Source: Sphingobacterium sp. B16(2022)
GTDB lineage: Bacteria; Bacteroidota; Bacteroidia; Sphingobacteriales; Sphingobacteriaceae
Reading direction: 5' to 3'
NCBI RefSeq assembly: GCF_012030425.1
Contig: NZ_JAAUVN010000001.1
Span: 1,984,001 to 2,048,000, forward strand
DNA: 64,000 bases
The translations under genes were made by a program, and so were the position numbers. This document shows positions 8,135-17,904 of the stretch, piece after piece; within the stretch, counting starts at the first letter, position 1, and every line of letters starts with the position of its first letter. The notes beneath the pieces are model-generated. The model was not told the origin of the DNA, made no database searches, and worked only from the letters and a program-made list of their open reading frames with translations.

Positions 8135-10783
8135 TTAATGATAGGTGATCCTTACGATTTTGAGTCCAGTCTCGGGCAATGTGATTTCCCAATCTTCGGC
8201 ACTATCCATGCGTACTTCCTCGGCACCCCTCGAGTTGAGGACATGCGCCTGTTTTCCGATCAACCCAAATATCTCACGGGATTGGTTTTCAGCTACAGAA
8301 AGTCGAAAGGATTGTGGAGTTACACTATTATTCAACAAGATGATATAGAGCTCCTTATTATCGCTATCTGTAGCCAAGATATAATCTACATTTGCGTTAC
8401 CCAGAACTACAAGTCCTTTTTTCATTTTCAAATCCACGGATCTTCCAAATATGCTGCCCTTTTCAAAGCCATAGCTACGATGAGGGCCCACTTTAGGGGT
8501 GATAAACCCACTGGGGAAAGTAATTTGTCCATTCGATCGAAGTGTTGCCTCAGCTATTAGATAGTCTGTAATCCACCCCAGCTGCCACCACGCATGGTGC
8601 GGAAATGGACCTGCCCCTTTATTCATGGCATCCCAATAGTAAGATGCTACTCCTGTAGAGGCGTCCACAAATGCGTCCCGTCCCCACGCCGCCGCTCTTG
8701 CCATATTCAGAAATAAGCTATCATTTGTCTGCGCATAAAGCCTAACGAATAGACCTGCGTGGCTTGACAGCAGAATAGGGCCATGATGATTGGCAGACCC
8801 CATGATACCACCATGCTCAAAACTTAACCCCACTTGGCTGATTTCCCAGTCCTCTCGCGTCACACCGTTTACCTGTTTAGTCGTACGGGATGGCATGGGA
8901 TGCGTATAGATAGCTGTTGTATAGTACTTGGCCACTTGTAGCGCCGCATTTTGATACTGTTCATCATTTGTCAGCTTATACATATCTATCAGGGCTTGCA
9001 CGGACTGTATTGTTGCAAAATCCGGGGCGAATCGGGTGTCTCCACAAACACCGAGAAACCATCCTTTTTTAGCAGCATTTTCCACAAACCATTTTGCTCC
9101 TTTGATGGCCCCTTCTTTATATTTTTCATCTTTCAGCAACTGATGAGCAACCAGTAGGCCGTAAAATGTTGGACGGAGATCTGCTAAATCCTCGAACATC
9201 GGAGTGTTTGACTGGTTGTCATAGGCGACCTCCCAGTGTCCATCCGGATGCATTTTTGATAACAACCAATCTGCTGCTTTTCGCAGCTCTTGCTTAAGAG
9301 CTGTCCGATCTGGTTCAAAAAGTAATATATTACCAATATCCATTAACATATAGTATGTCGTACCGATAGGTTCACTGTATGGGCCCCATTCTTCAGCAAA
9401 TCGCTTACTGCGATGCAGGTAGTACTGGCCTGCTGCCGACCCGTAAAAAAATCCTTGTTCGCTATGCTGCTGTTTCAGCTTAAAGTTTAAAGCCGCAGGA
9501 AGTCGCTGTTCCTTCAACTTCGTGTCTCCAGTCAATCTGGCCAGCATCCACATCGCTCCATAATCTGAGTTTTTCATCGCGTCTTTTTCGGAACCATAGA
9601 CCCCACCCAGATAATCCTGAGCTCCGATCACCTCCCCCTCGTAACGTTCCGTTCGCCACTTAGATGTACTGTCAGCAATGACATAATCATACATAGCGTA
9701 GAGACGATCCGTCAAAGACCGCTTTGCTTTCTTCATCTTTAAAAAATCGTCAAATTGATACACGTCTTTTATCACGTGTCCTAGGACGTCATACCATCCT
9801 GCTTTTTGGATGGTATACCGAAAAGAAAATGTTACCTGCTCACCTTCCTTTAGGTAAGATCCGGTCGATCCCAATACAGGATGATATAGGGTGGGTGTCA
9901 GTTCACTGTTTCGATTCATCAGAGACAATCCGAGTCTCCAGTCTGCATGGGTCTTGACATTCTCCGGCCATGGATCCCTCGCCGTTCCCGGTTCGGCCAC
10001 AGTGGCTAAGGTTATTCCCGCCTGCGTTGTCAATAAGGAGGTTAATGTAGACGCTGTTCGTTCCCGCACAACCACCGGCCGATCAGGTATACCATGACCA
10101 TATGCATACGCCCTTACAAAGTCAGGATTGAGTTGCGCTCCTTGAAATAATCCCGGAATCACAGCCCATTGAAATTGTTTTTGATCTGCTGTAGCCAAAG
10201 ATGGGGTTGATAACGAATAATAACCGCTTTCCTTGGCAACCAAAGTCATACGCACACGGATGTCATGGGCATAATTGGAATCCAAACTCCATTCTTCCGA
10301 CATTTCAAATTTTTCACTACCATATTGGAAAGTAAGCGCTGATTTCGAAATAGAGCTCACGGAAGTCGGTTGATAAGACCAGGCTTCGCCAGCAATATTT
10401 AAGCTGACAGCCGATAGACTCTGCGACCATACTGGTGTCACGTAGCGGTATTGGGAGTCTGGGAACTGAATCGTTTTCCCTTGTTTATCATAGATTGTAA
10501 CTGCTGTGTCCAACGGCTTTTCTTTCGAGAACAACACCGTTCGTTGATGCGTAGCCATAGTTAAATAGTCCTTTCCCTCCCTTCCCTTTAAAGCGACAGA
10601 TTGAAGGTTATAGCCAGTTTTTGCATGACGCCACACCAACTGTACGGCACTATTTTCCAAAGCAACTTCGGCATGACTTTGCCCAGATGCTTCTGAACAA
10701 TACAGTAGCGGCAGTAAAATAAGACACTTTCCTGCGGTACGGCCCTGCTTACCTATTTTATTGAGTATGTGTATAATGATCAT
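8135..10783 (-). CDS. large secreted enzyme, alpha/alpha-toroid type, family not recognised
   Basis: 882 residues when started at the ATG at 10783, whose first bases overlap the TGA of the upstream gene (ATGA). A longer frame to 10837 exists but lies wholly inside that gene. A signal peptide ends near SEASGQ. The N-terminal half is beta-rich. Residues about 370-720 are helical with aromatic and acidic motifs (SDYGAMWMLARLTGD, EEWGPYSEPIGTTYYM, FEDLADLRPTFYG, EDWEISQVGLSFEHGG, HHAWWQLGW), like the (alpha/alpha)6 barrels of unsaturated uronyl hydrolases, polysaccharide lyases and several glycosidase families. A beta-sandwich follows. I cannot assign a CAZy family or catalytic residues. Context suggests it attacks the backbone or side chains of the same glycan as the GH28-like protein. 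Confidence 0.8.
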   Translation of the reverse strand: MIIIHILNKIGKQGRTAGKCLILLPLLYCSEASGQSHAEVALENSAVQLVWRHAKTGYNLQSVALKGREGKDYLTMATHQRTVLFSKEKPLDTAVTIYDKQGKTIQFPDSQYRYVTPVWSQSLSAVSLNIAGEAWSYQPTSVSSISKSALTFQYGSEKFEMSEEWSLDSNYAHDIRVRMTLVAKESGYYSLSTPSLATADQKQFQWAVIPGLFQGAQLNPDFVRAYAYGHGIPDRPVVVRERTASTLTSLLTTQAGITLATVAEPGTARDPWPENVKTHADWRLGLSLMNRNSELTPTLYHPVLGSTGSYLKEGEQVTFSFRYTIQKAGWYDVLGHVIKDVYQFDDFLKMKKAKRSLTDRLYAMYDYVIADSTSKWRTERYEGEVIGAQDYLGGVYGSEKDAMKNSDYGAMWMLARLTGDTKLKEQRLPAALNFKLKQQHSEQGFFYGSAAGQYYLHRSKRFAEEWGPYSEPIGTTYYMLMDIGNILLFEPDRTALKQELRKAADWLLSKMHPDGHWEVAYDNQSNTPMFEDLADLRPTFYGLLVAHQLLKDEKYKEGAIKGAKWFVENAAKKGWFLGVCGDTRFAPDFATIQSVQALIDMYKLTNDEQYQNAALQVAKYYTTAIYTHPMPSRTTKQVNGVTREDWEISQVGLSFEHGGIMGSANHHGPILLSSHAGLFVRLYAQTNDSLFLNMARAAAWGRDAFVDASTGVASYYWDAMNKGAGPFPHHAWWQLGWITDYLIAEATLRSNGQITFPSGFITPKVGPHRSYGFEKGSIFGRSVDLKMKKGLVVLGNANVDYILATDSDNKELYIILLNNSVTPQSFRLSVAENQSREIFGLIGKQAHVLNSRGAEEVRMDSAEDWEITLPETGLKIVRITYH

Positions 10784-11664
10784 GGCTTGATTTCTACTGT
10801 TACTTCGGTATATCCTTCTTGACGCCCACTGTACCAATCCGATGAAGTTTCAAATACTGCTTTGTAGATCCCGGGGCTCTGGTACACATATCTGTATTCC
10901 TGCATAGTGGTACTGATATTTTTCAGTGCGATTCCTTTATCTGCTACAGATGCTTTCACTGTAAATCCTTTAGAAATGACCCAGTCATCGTTGTCGGTAT
11001 CGGAGGCAACTCCCCCATACATCATTAGCTGTTTAGCAGAAATGTCCCACACCTTACTATCATTCAAGATGCTGACGGCTTCCCAGCCGGCACTGGACAT
11101 CGTCGCTACATTTGTCGTCATCCCCTCCGGAGACACTTTGTCAGCATTAAAAGTACGGATGACCCATCTGTTCTGCTGTTTTTTTTGGAAGTCAGTATAC
11201 CGAAATGCGACATAAAGTGACGCTGTATCGACGGTGCCGACATAAGGTTTCAGACTCACTGTTCCAGAAGCTGTGTTGTCTTTGCCTGTGGAGAATACAG
11301 CTTTGTCGGAAATATCCACCCAGGTTGCCTTAGCGATCTGTTCTTGATTATACACTCCACTAAAATCATTGGAGACCAACAATTGTAGATTCTGATAGAT
11401 TACGCCCCACTGCACCAATGTTTTAAAATCAATCTGTAGGTCATTGTCTGCATATTGCCGATCCTTCAGTTCGTAGTTGTGACCATGTTCTCCTGAATAA
11501 AACACGATATTGTCCGGAGCCCCCTCAAATCGGAATACGACAGTATCTCCTACTCTATATTCCGATGCACTCGTCAGGACCTGAAGATCAGCGCTGGCGA
11601 TATCCTCCTTCATGCAACTAGCTAGCAGTAAGGCCGTCATGATATAAATTGTCAATCTTTTCAT
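10780..11664 (-). CDS. DUF5017-like surface lipoprotein in the SusE/SGBP position
   Basis: 294 residues from the ATG at 11664, which follows an AGAGAAGA purine run; a frame from 11694 would overlap the susD gene. The lipobox is LLASC (Cys 17). The N-terminal region, SASEYRVGDTVVFRFEG then VFYSGEHGHNYE, is what I associate with DUF5017, and the C-terminal part is beta-sandwich-like. Proteins in this place in Sus loci usually act as surface glycan-binding proteins that hold the substrate for SusC/SusD. That role is inferred from position. The gene overlaps the next by four bases, so they are translationally coupled. Confidence 0.78.
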   Translation of the reverse strand: MKRLTIYIMTALLLASCMKEDIASADLQVLTSASEYRVGDTVVFRFEGAPDNIVFYSGEHGHNYELKDRQYADNDLQIDFKTLVQWGVIYQNLQLLVSNDFSGVYNQEQIAKATWVDISDKAVFSTGKDNTASGTVSLKPYVGTVDTASLYVAFRYTDFQKKQQNRWVIRTFNADKVSPEGMTTNVATMSSAGWEAVSILNDSKVWDISAKQLMMYGGVASDTDNDDWVISKGFTVKASVADKGIALKNISTTMQEYRYVYQSPGIYKAVFETSSDWYSGRQEGYTEVTVEIKP

Positions 11665-11687
11665 TTCTTCTCTATTTAGATCCAGAT

Positions 11688-13256
11688 TTACCAACCTGGA
11701 TTTTGGACAATCTGTTTATTGATGGTAATTTCAGTGTTGGGGATCGGGAATAACACATTTCTTTCAGTTGCATTCAGACCTGCATTACCGCCATACCGAT
11801 GTGCCGCAGGTGCGTTGGTCGAAATATCTCTTCCTAGTGTATTCATAGTTGGCACATAGATTCCCCAACGGATCAGATCATGTCTTCTAATACCCTCAAA
11901 GCAGAGCTCGCGCAAACGTTCATCTTGGATATATTGCAAAAATTCAATTTTATCCAATCCTGCGGGTACATCACTATCTTTGTTTACCATACTTGAAGGT
12001 GTACCAAAAGCTCTTCTGCGAACTTGGTTGACGGCTTCATAGGCTTCCACTGTAGGCGATCCATTAACCTCATTTGCGGCTTCGGCTTTCATCAGCAGCA
12101 CATCACTGTAACGGATCATCGGAAAATTAGTCGAATTATAACTGCGTGCTTTGGTACCTATCTCATATTCCCGTCTCCATTTGCCGGGATTCCGCTCGTA
12201 CAATTGCGCCGCAGTATGGTATCGCCGTGAGGTCGTTCCAGAAGCGACTACAAAACGATAAGGGCTGATACTCCAATCGCGTCTAATGGTATCCTTTTGA
12301 CCAAATAGATCATACAACTTGGCTGTGATCCGCATTGCCCCGCCGGAATATCCAATACGTTCATCAGGACATTCTATTCCATTCTCAATACCGACCATCC
12401 CAGCCTGATCAATATTGCCTATCTTATTACCAAACATGCCCACTTCCCAAAGACATTCTTTAGCATCATTGATATCCTGTGAATGGTTGATAAATATTTG
12501 CTTATAATCAGGATTGAGCTCATGTTTTCCAGAAGCGATTACTTTATCAGCATAGTGGAGGGCATCTTGATAGCGGGATTGATCATTAAGTGGCTGACCA
12601 GCCATTTTTAGAAATACCCGAGCCAACATTGCTTGGACCGCTGTTTTGGAAACTCTTTCATTAGCGACTTCTCCACTTTCGTAGACCAGATTTTCAGCCT
12701 CTTCCATGTCTTTCACAATTTGTGCGTACAAAACTGCCAAAGTCGCTTGGGTAGGATATGCTTCATTTGGAGATTGGGTAGACGACAGTTTTAGAGGAAC
12801 TTCACCAAAAAGATCAGTCAACACATAATAATAGTATCCACGCATAAAGAGTGCTTCACCTTTTATGGCATTTCTCCTGGTGATATCCATATCCACCCGA
12901 TCTACATTTTCCAATAATAGATTTGACCTGTTTATTCCTTCGTACAACGTCTCCCATAATCTACCGATGTCCAGATCTGCTGCATTCATGACCATCACTC
13001 TGATATTGTTGATGGATATATTCTTAAAATAAGCTTCATCACTGAGGACAAAGTAGCTGAAGAGTCCTCGACTGTACATACGACCATACGTATCGATCAA
13101 CCGATTATAAACGCCATGTAGACTATTCATCAATTCGTCTTCACTCTTGAAATAATTTTCAGTCGTCACAAAATCCGGTTCTTTGTCCAATAATTTGGAA
13201 CATGAGCTGATTAGACAGACCATACATATGGATAAAATATAGATGCTTTTCATCAT
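11688..13256 (-). CDS. SusD/RagB family nutrient-binding outer-membrane lipoprotein
   Basis: 522 residues, lipobox ISSC near Cys 19, then the N-terminal SusD hallmark KLLDKEPDFVTTENYFKSE and helices carrying TPR-like repeats (MRGYYYYVLTDLFGEVPL). The C-terminal region has the family motifs VLLMKAEAANEV and EFLQYIQDERLRELCFEG followed by RHDLIRWG, and ends with NPGW. SusD proteins form the lid of the SusC channel and bind oligosaccharides. It starts 14 bases after the susC stop codon. Length is normal. The specific ligand is not visible; the enzymes downstream point to a pectin-like glycan. Confidence 0.95.
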   Translation of the reverse strand: MMKSIYILSICMVCLISSCSKLLDKEPDFVTTENYFKSEDELMNSLHGVYNRLIDTYGRMYSRGLFSYFVLSDEAYFKNISINNIRVMVMNAADLDIGRLWETLYEGINRSNLLLENVDRVDMDITRRNAIKGEALFMRGYYYYVLTDLFGEVPLKLSSTQSPNEAYPTQATLAVLYAQIVKDMEEAENLVYESGEVANERVSKTAVQAMLARVFLKMAGQPLNDQSRYQDALHYADKVIASGKHELNPDYKQIFINHSQDINDAKECLWEVGMFGNKIGNIDQAGMVGIENGIECPDERIGYSGGAMRITAKLYDLFGQKDTIRRDWSISPYRFVVASGTTSRRYHTAAQLYERNPGKWRREYEIGTKARSYNSTNFPMIRYSDVLLMKAEAANEVNGSPTVEAYEAVNQVRRRAFGTPSSMVNKDSDVPAGLDKIEFLQYIQDERLRELCFEGIRRHDLIRWGIYVPTMNTLGRDISTNAPAAHRYGGNAGLNATERNVLFPIPNTEITINKQIVQNPGW

Positions 13257-13270
13257 GATTGAGGGTTAGT

Positions 13271-16200
13271 TTAAAAATTAAGATCAAGTCCCAGTGTCAC
13301 TGTACGAGGTCGTGGATAAGCAGACCAGTCAAACGACGGAGTCAATGCTCCGGGACGTGTATTCACTTCAGGATCGAGTCCAGAATAATTAGTCCAGGTG
13401 ATCAGATTCTGAGCCGCCATGTATACTCGTATCGATGACATTCGTATTCTTTTGAGCTGCTTGGCATCGAAGGTATATCCCAAAGACACCGTCTTGAGGC
13501 GCAGATAAGACCCGTCTTCGATCGTTCTGGAAGAGTACACTGCGGGCCCCTGTCCACCAACCCGATAGAGATCATTGGTTTGATTTTCTGGGGTCCATCG
13601 GTCTGCAAAAGAGGCAAACATGTTTAAGAAACCACGAGCGACAGGATCTCCTCCCTCGAATTCAATACGATTGGCGTTGAGGATATCACCTCCGTAGCTC
13701 CATTGTAAAAAGACATTCAGGTCAAAATTCTTGTAAATGAAGTTATTATTGAATCCACCAATATGCTTTGGATTTGGATTGCCTATAATCGTCAGGTCGT
13801 AGTTGTCAACCTGCCCATCACCATTAATATCTTTAAACCGGATATCTCCAGGTTCAATATTTGCTCTAGGGACACCATTATTGGGCACTCCTGTCTTCAA
13901 TATGTAACTGCCATTGGCCTCGTCAAAGTCTGCATACTGATATACTCCGTCAAACAGATAACCGTAAAACAAAGCAATTGGCTGTCCCGGTATAGCGATG
14001 TAAGGATATGCATTGTTAAAGTTGCCCCATGTAACACGGGTAGCAAGGCTTGGTTCCCCCTCATTCAGTTCGAGCACTTTATTTTTATTGAATGCGATAT
14101 TAAAGCTCGAATTCCATGAAAAATTTGGAGTTTGTACATTTTTGGTTTCTAAAGTAAATTCGATCCCACTGTTGGATACTCGACCAATATTCTTGAACCC
14201 GGTCAGGAATCCCATACTAGGTGCCAAAGTCGCATTTAACAATAGATCACGAGTCTCCTTATGATAGTAATCTGTGGTTAGAGATACCCGATTCTTGAAT
14301 AGGGAGACATCAAGTCCTACGTTGGTCTGTACGGTGGTTTCCCACTTCAGATTTGGATTTCCCAAGTTGGTCGGCACCATTCCTTGGCCAGCGCTATTAC
14401 CAATGCTATAACCTGAGGCTGGGTTCATTTGCAATGCACTAAGTGACGCGTAATCAGATACCCGGTTATTGCCGGTCGAGCCTATACCTACCCGTATTTT
14501 AGCATCATTGATTACGGTCAATGACTTGAGGAAGTTTTCTTCCTTCAGCCGCCAGGCAAAAGATCCCGAAGGAAAATAAGCCCATCTATTTGCTTTAGGA
14601 AACTTTGATGATCCGTCACTTCTGAATGAAAGTGTCAGCAAATACCGTGACCGGTAATTATAGTCAACACGTCCCAAATAGGATACCAGTCCATTGGCCT
14701 GATCTGTAATCGGGGCCGTTGTCACCTGTCCTTCATCCAGTCCTTTGATACCCAATGCCTCATTGGGTACCAGGATAGATGAAAAACCATTGGTGTAATT
14801 CCGAATATCCTGTAAGGTAAACCCTGCTACAGCACTTAAGCGATGTCCTCCTTTAAATTTCTTATCATAAGACAGTGTATTCTCATTTAACAGGTTTGTG
14901 ATCTCGTTATTCCAGATCGAACCGTTTACTTTATTATTTGTATATGGATGTCCTCCTCTAGACCGAGAATTAAAAAATACTTCTCGTCTTTGATTTATCC
15001 GAGTATAACCACCAGTCGTTCTCCATGTTAAGGTCTTTGCCAGTTTATACTCCAGATAACCATTGGCAGTTAGATTAGTGCTGAACAATGGATTATACTC
15101 ATTCTGCACAGCTAGATAAGGATTGATACGTAGATCTGTACCGGCACTGGGGTCCATATCTGGATCAAAGAGATCATCTATTAACGATGCATCAGCCAAA
15201 TCACTTCCAGTGACCGGTCTAAATCCCCATATCCCATACATCAGGCTAGCCGTTGGACTTACCTGAGATTCGGACACAACTGTACCGTATCGTTTATAGG
15301 CTGTATAATTTAAGTTTATTCCCGCTTTAAATTTTGTGTTTATGGTCTGATCCAAGACTATCCGCCCCTGATACTTATTGAAGCCACTATTTAAAATAAT
15401 CCCATCTTGATCCAGTGCCGATCCTGAGATTGCATATCGCGTAAGCTCACTGCCGCCACGCATGGCAAGTGTATGATTGTGTGTAACGGCATTGCGAAAT
15501 ATCTTATCTTGCCAATTGATTCCTTCCATATCTCTATAATCATCCAGCTTCTTCCCCTCCTTAAGATAAATACCTGTATAAAGCACAGGATTTTGTTCCA
15601 ATTGATATTTTACAAATTCATAGGGATCGAGAACCTCTTGTTTTTTGATGACCTGATTAAGCCCTACCCAGCCACTGTAATTAATGACTGGTGCTCCCAC
15701 TTTACCTTTTTTTGTTGTAATCAGCACCACACCATTGGCTCCCCTTGCTCCATATATAGCGGTGGCAGAGGCATCTTTCAACACTTCTAAGGATGCTATT
15801 TCTTCTGGATTGATCATATTCCCGACGGAAGTTTCCACAGGAAATCCATCAACTACATACAGTGGAGAATTATCCTGAGTGACTGAGTTGTTGCCTCGAA
15901 TAACAATTTTAAGCTCCGCTCCCGGTTGCCCATCATTCGAGCTTACCTGTACTCCAGCTACCCGTCCAGCCAATGCTTCTTCAAAATTCGCTACTGGCGC
16001 TTTTCGCATATCCGTCAGATTAGCCTGACCCACAGCGCCGGTCAGGTCGCGTTTTGTTGTAGTACCGTAACCAATTATGACGACATCATCAAGCATTTGG
16101 CTATTTGACAATAATGTGATCACCATAGGCTTATCCAATACCGCAGCCTGTTCTACAACTACATGTCCGATCATTGAAAACAGCAGGAGCTCATCTTTGA

Positions 16201-16408
16201 AAATTGGAGATATTAAAAAATTACCCATAGAATCTGTCGAGGTATTGACGGATTTATTTTGATTAGAAACAGTAACCCCGATTAAAGGAATGCCCTTTAC
16301 GTCTACTACTCTTCCCTTCGCAGACCTAGACTGCTGGCCAAAGGAGGAGAAAGAAATGAAAAGAATTCCTAAAAACAGCCAAGCTGTCCTTAGATGAAAT
16401 AGAGTCAT
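13271..16408 (-). CDS. SusC/RagA family TonB-dependent outer-membrane transporter
   Basis: 1045 residues with a signal peptide ending at FGQ (residue 24). A carboxypeptidase-D-like regulatory domain (about 28-105, KGRVVDVKGIPLIGVTV) precedes the plug (about 110-235, with DDVVIIGYGTTTKRDLTGAV and VLKDASATAIYGARGANGV) and a 22-strand barrel ending in TVTLGLDLNF. No N-terminal STN domain, so it should not signal to an anti-sigma factor; control is more likely through the divergent GntR gene. First gene of the minus-strand locus. It would carry oligosaccharides across the outer membrane with SusD. Confidence 0.96.
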   Translation of the reverse strand: MTLFHLRTAWLFLGILFISFSSFGQQSRSAKGRVVDVKGIPLIGVTVSNQNKSVNTSTDSMGNFLISPIFKDELLLFSMIGHVVVEQAAVLDKPMVITLLSNSQMLDDVVIIGYGTTTKRDLTGAVGQANLTDMRKAPVANFEEALAGRVAGVQVSSNDGQPGAELKIVIRGNNSVTQDNSPLYVVDGFPVETSVGNMINPEEIASLEVLKDASATAIYGARGANGVVLITTKKGKVGAPVINYSGWVGLNQVIKKQEVLDPYEFVKYQLEQNPVLYTGIYLKEGKKLDDYRDMEGINWQDKIFRNAVTHNHTLAMRGGSELTRYAISGSALDQDGIILNSGFNKYQGRIVLDQTINTKFKAGINLNYTAYKRYGTVVSESQVSPTASLMYGIWGFRPVTGSDLADASLIDDLFDPDMDPSAGTDLRINPYLAVQNEYNPLFSTNLTANGYLEYKLAKTLTWRTTGGYTRINQRREVFFNSRSRGGHPYTNNKVNGSIWNNEITNLLNENTLSYDKKFKGGHRLSAVAGFTLQDIRNYTNGFSSILVPNEALGIKGLDEGQVTTAPITDQANGLVSYLGRVDYNYRSRYLLTLSFRSDGSSKFPKANRWAYFPSGSFAWRLKEENFLKSLTVINDAKIRVGIGSTGNNRVSDYASLSALQMNPASGYSIGNSAGQGMVPTNLGNPNLKWETTVQTNVGLDVSLFKNRVSLTTDYYHKETRDLLLNATLAPSMGFLTGFKNIGRVSNSGIEFTLETKNVQTPNFSWNSSFNIAFNKNKVLELNEGEPSLATRVTWGNFNNAYPYIAIPGQPIALFYGYLFDGVYQYADFDEANGSYILKTGVPNNGVPRANIEPGDIRFKDINGDGQVDNYDLTIIGNPNPKHIGGFNNNFIYKNFDLNVFLQWSYGGDILNANRIEFEGGDPVARGFLNMFASFADRWTPENQTNDLYRVGGQGPAVYSSRTIEDGSYLRLKTVSLGYTFDAKQLKRIRMSSIRVYMAAQNLITWTNYSGLDPEVNTRPGALTPSFDWSAYPRPRTVTLGLDLNF

Positions 16409-16436
16409 AATATATTTATAATTAGTTATCTTCCCT

Positions 16437-16461
16437 AAACTAGTCTGGTCTAGACTGGTTT
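16437..16461. promoter_or_regulatory. 25-bp near-palindrome, candidate GntR operator
   Basis: The sequence reads identically on both strands except for three symmetric pairs and the central base. The arms contain AAAC then AGTCT, and AGACT then GTTT, centred at 16449. It starts 28 bases upstream of the susC start codon and its right end overlaps the -33 element of the promoter for the divergent regulator gene. A related half-site (AACTAGTT) occurs at 16531-16538. That the GntR protein binds here is inference from position and symmetry. Confidence 0.6.
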
Positions 16462-16489
16462 GCTTTTATAAAATTATAAATTATATTTG
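16459..16489 (+). promoter_or_regulatory. Bacteroidota-type promoter for the GntR gene
   Basis: TTTG at 16459-16462 and TATATTTG at 16482-16489 are separated by exactly 19 bases, matching the -33/-7 consensus of the primary sigma factor in Bacteroidota. Transcription would start near 16496, leaving an AT-rich leader of about 140 bases before the ATG at 16638. The -33 element shares bases with the palindrome at 16437-16461, which suggests autoregulation. Confidence 0.6.
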
Positions 16490-16637
16490 CTTTCGCAAAA
16501 AAAATGATAAAAAAAGAATTCTATTTTCAGAACTAGTTTTTATATACACGGAAATCGTTAAAAAAACTCATCCTATGATATGATCTGAACTTGCATATGA
16601 AAACAAGTTTATCTAAGTTTGACTGTTATTATTATAT

Positions 16638-17663
16638 ATGACTTTCACGCACATGTCCACGACAAACGAAATAGGTAATGGATCACGTATGAAGTATCTA
16701 CAGTTGGTAGATCACATCTATGCGTTGATCGAAAAGAATGACCTTCATATCGGAGATCGTATTCCTTCTTTAAAACAATTACAGGATCAACTCAGCATGA
16801 GTAAGGAGACTGTGCTGAAAGGGCTTAATTATTTGCTTGAAAAAGGTGTAATCGAATCGGTATACCGCAAAGGGTATTATGTAAAGAAAATACAGGTACA
16901 ACATTCTTATCGTATCCTGCTTCTTCTCGATAAAATGAATCCTATGCGTGAACAGATTTATCAATCTTTGCTTGCTGAAACGAAAGGTATTGCGGATATT
17001 GATGTTTACTTTCACCACCATAACTTTAATGTTTTCAAAAATATTATCACTGAAAACATTAATAATTATACACATTTTGTTATTGTCACATTTCTAAAAG
17101 AAGATCCCTCTTCAATAATAAATCTTGTTCCACCTAGCAAACGGATTATTATTGATTACAATCAATTGGAGCTTTCTGGTCTTTATGCCTGTATTTACCA
17201 AGACTACGAATACGATATCTACAATAGTCTTAGTCTTCTACAGGATAATATTAAAAAATATAAGAATCTTGTACTTATTGCACACCCCGAAGCTTTACAT
17301 GCGAAGCACGTAATCAAAGGCTTTATTAGTTACTGCGAGGAGTTCAACGTTAAATATAATATCCAGTCGGAAGTAGATGAAAACAAATTTGAAAAGCATA
17401 CTGCCTTTATTACTTTTAGTCGATACGATTCTGACGATGTATCACTGATCAAATTAGCTAAAAAGCATGGATTTACATTAGGTTACGATATTGGTCTTAT
17501 TTCTTACAATGATACAGATGTTAAAGAGATTCTCGAGGGAGGAATTACCGTAATCTCTACTGATTTTCAGGCAATGGGAAAAACTACTGCTGAAGTTATA
17601 CTTCAAAAGAAAATTGTAAATGTCCGCAACCCTACTCAAGTTATTATCCGAAATTCACTATAA
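16638..17663 (+). CDS. GntR-family regulator with periplasmic-binding-protein-like sensor
   Basis: 341 residues. Residues 19-90 form a GntR winged helix (VDHIYALIEKNDLHIGDRIP, LQDQLSMSKETVLKGLNYL, GVIESVYRKGYYV). Residues about 95-341 resemble the LacI/periplasmic-binding-protein fold, with a C-terminal SYNDTDVKEILEGGITVIS then DFQAMGKTTAEVI as in LacI-type sensors. Proteins of this build control sugar loci in Bacteroidota by binding an intracellular sugar. ATGs at 16653 and 16689 are alternative starts; the last would begin directly at the DNA-binding domain. Divergent from susC, so it most likely controls the 16.4-0.2 kb locus. No gene follows in 17664-17904, where I see nothing notable. 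Confidence 0.9.
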   Translation: MTFTHMSTTNEIGNGSRMKYLQLVDHIYALIEKNDLHIGDRIPSLKQLQDQLSMSKETVLKGLNYLLEKGVIESVYRKGYYVKKIQVQHSYRILLLLDKMNPMREQIYQSLLAETKGIADIDVYFHHHNFNVFKNIITENINNYTHFVIVTFLKEDPSSIINLVPPSKRIIIDYNQLELSGLYACIYQDYEYDIYNSLSLLQDNIKKYKNLVLIAHPEALHAKHVIKGFISYCEEFNVKYNIQSEVDENKFEKHTAFITFSRYDSDDVSLIKLAKKHGFTLGYDIGLISYNDTDVKEILEGGITVISTDFQAMGKTTAEVILQKKIVNVRNPTQVIIRNSL

Positions 17664-17904
17664 TTAATTTTTGGTACAGTTAGCATTTAAAGATCGGATA
17701 AGCTGTGCTTTTTTGTAAATGCCACTTTATTCTTGGCAGGGTCAGTTCGCAATTAAGTGTCTGTTTATAAAACGGTTATATTTTCAGAAATATTAAAAAT
17801 CAATTAAATACTTTTGAATATCTCGTTTTTTCATTTTAATTATAGCTAGTTGAATAGAAAGCTTTACCAGCTTATACAAAATATTATCAATCCTTGAGAA
17901 GCCT

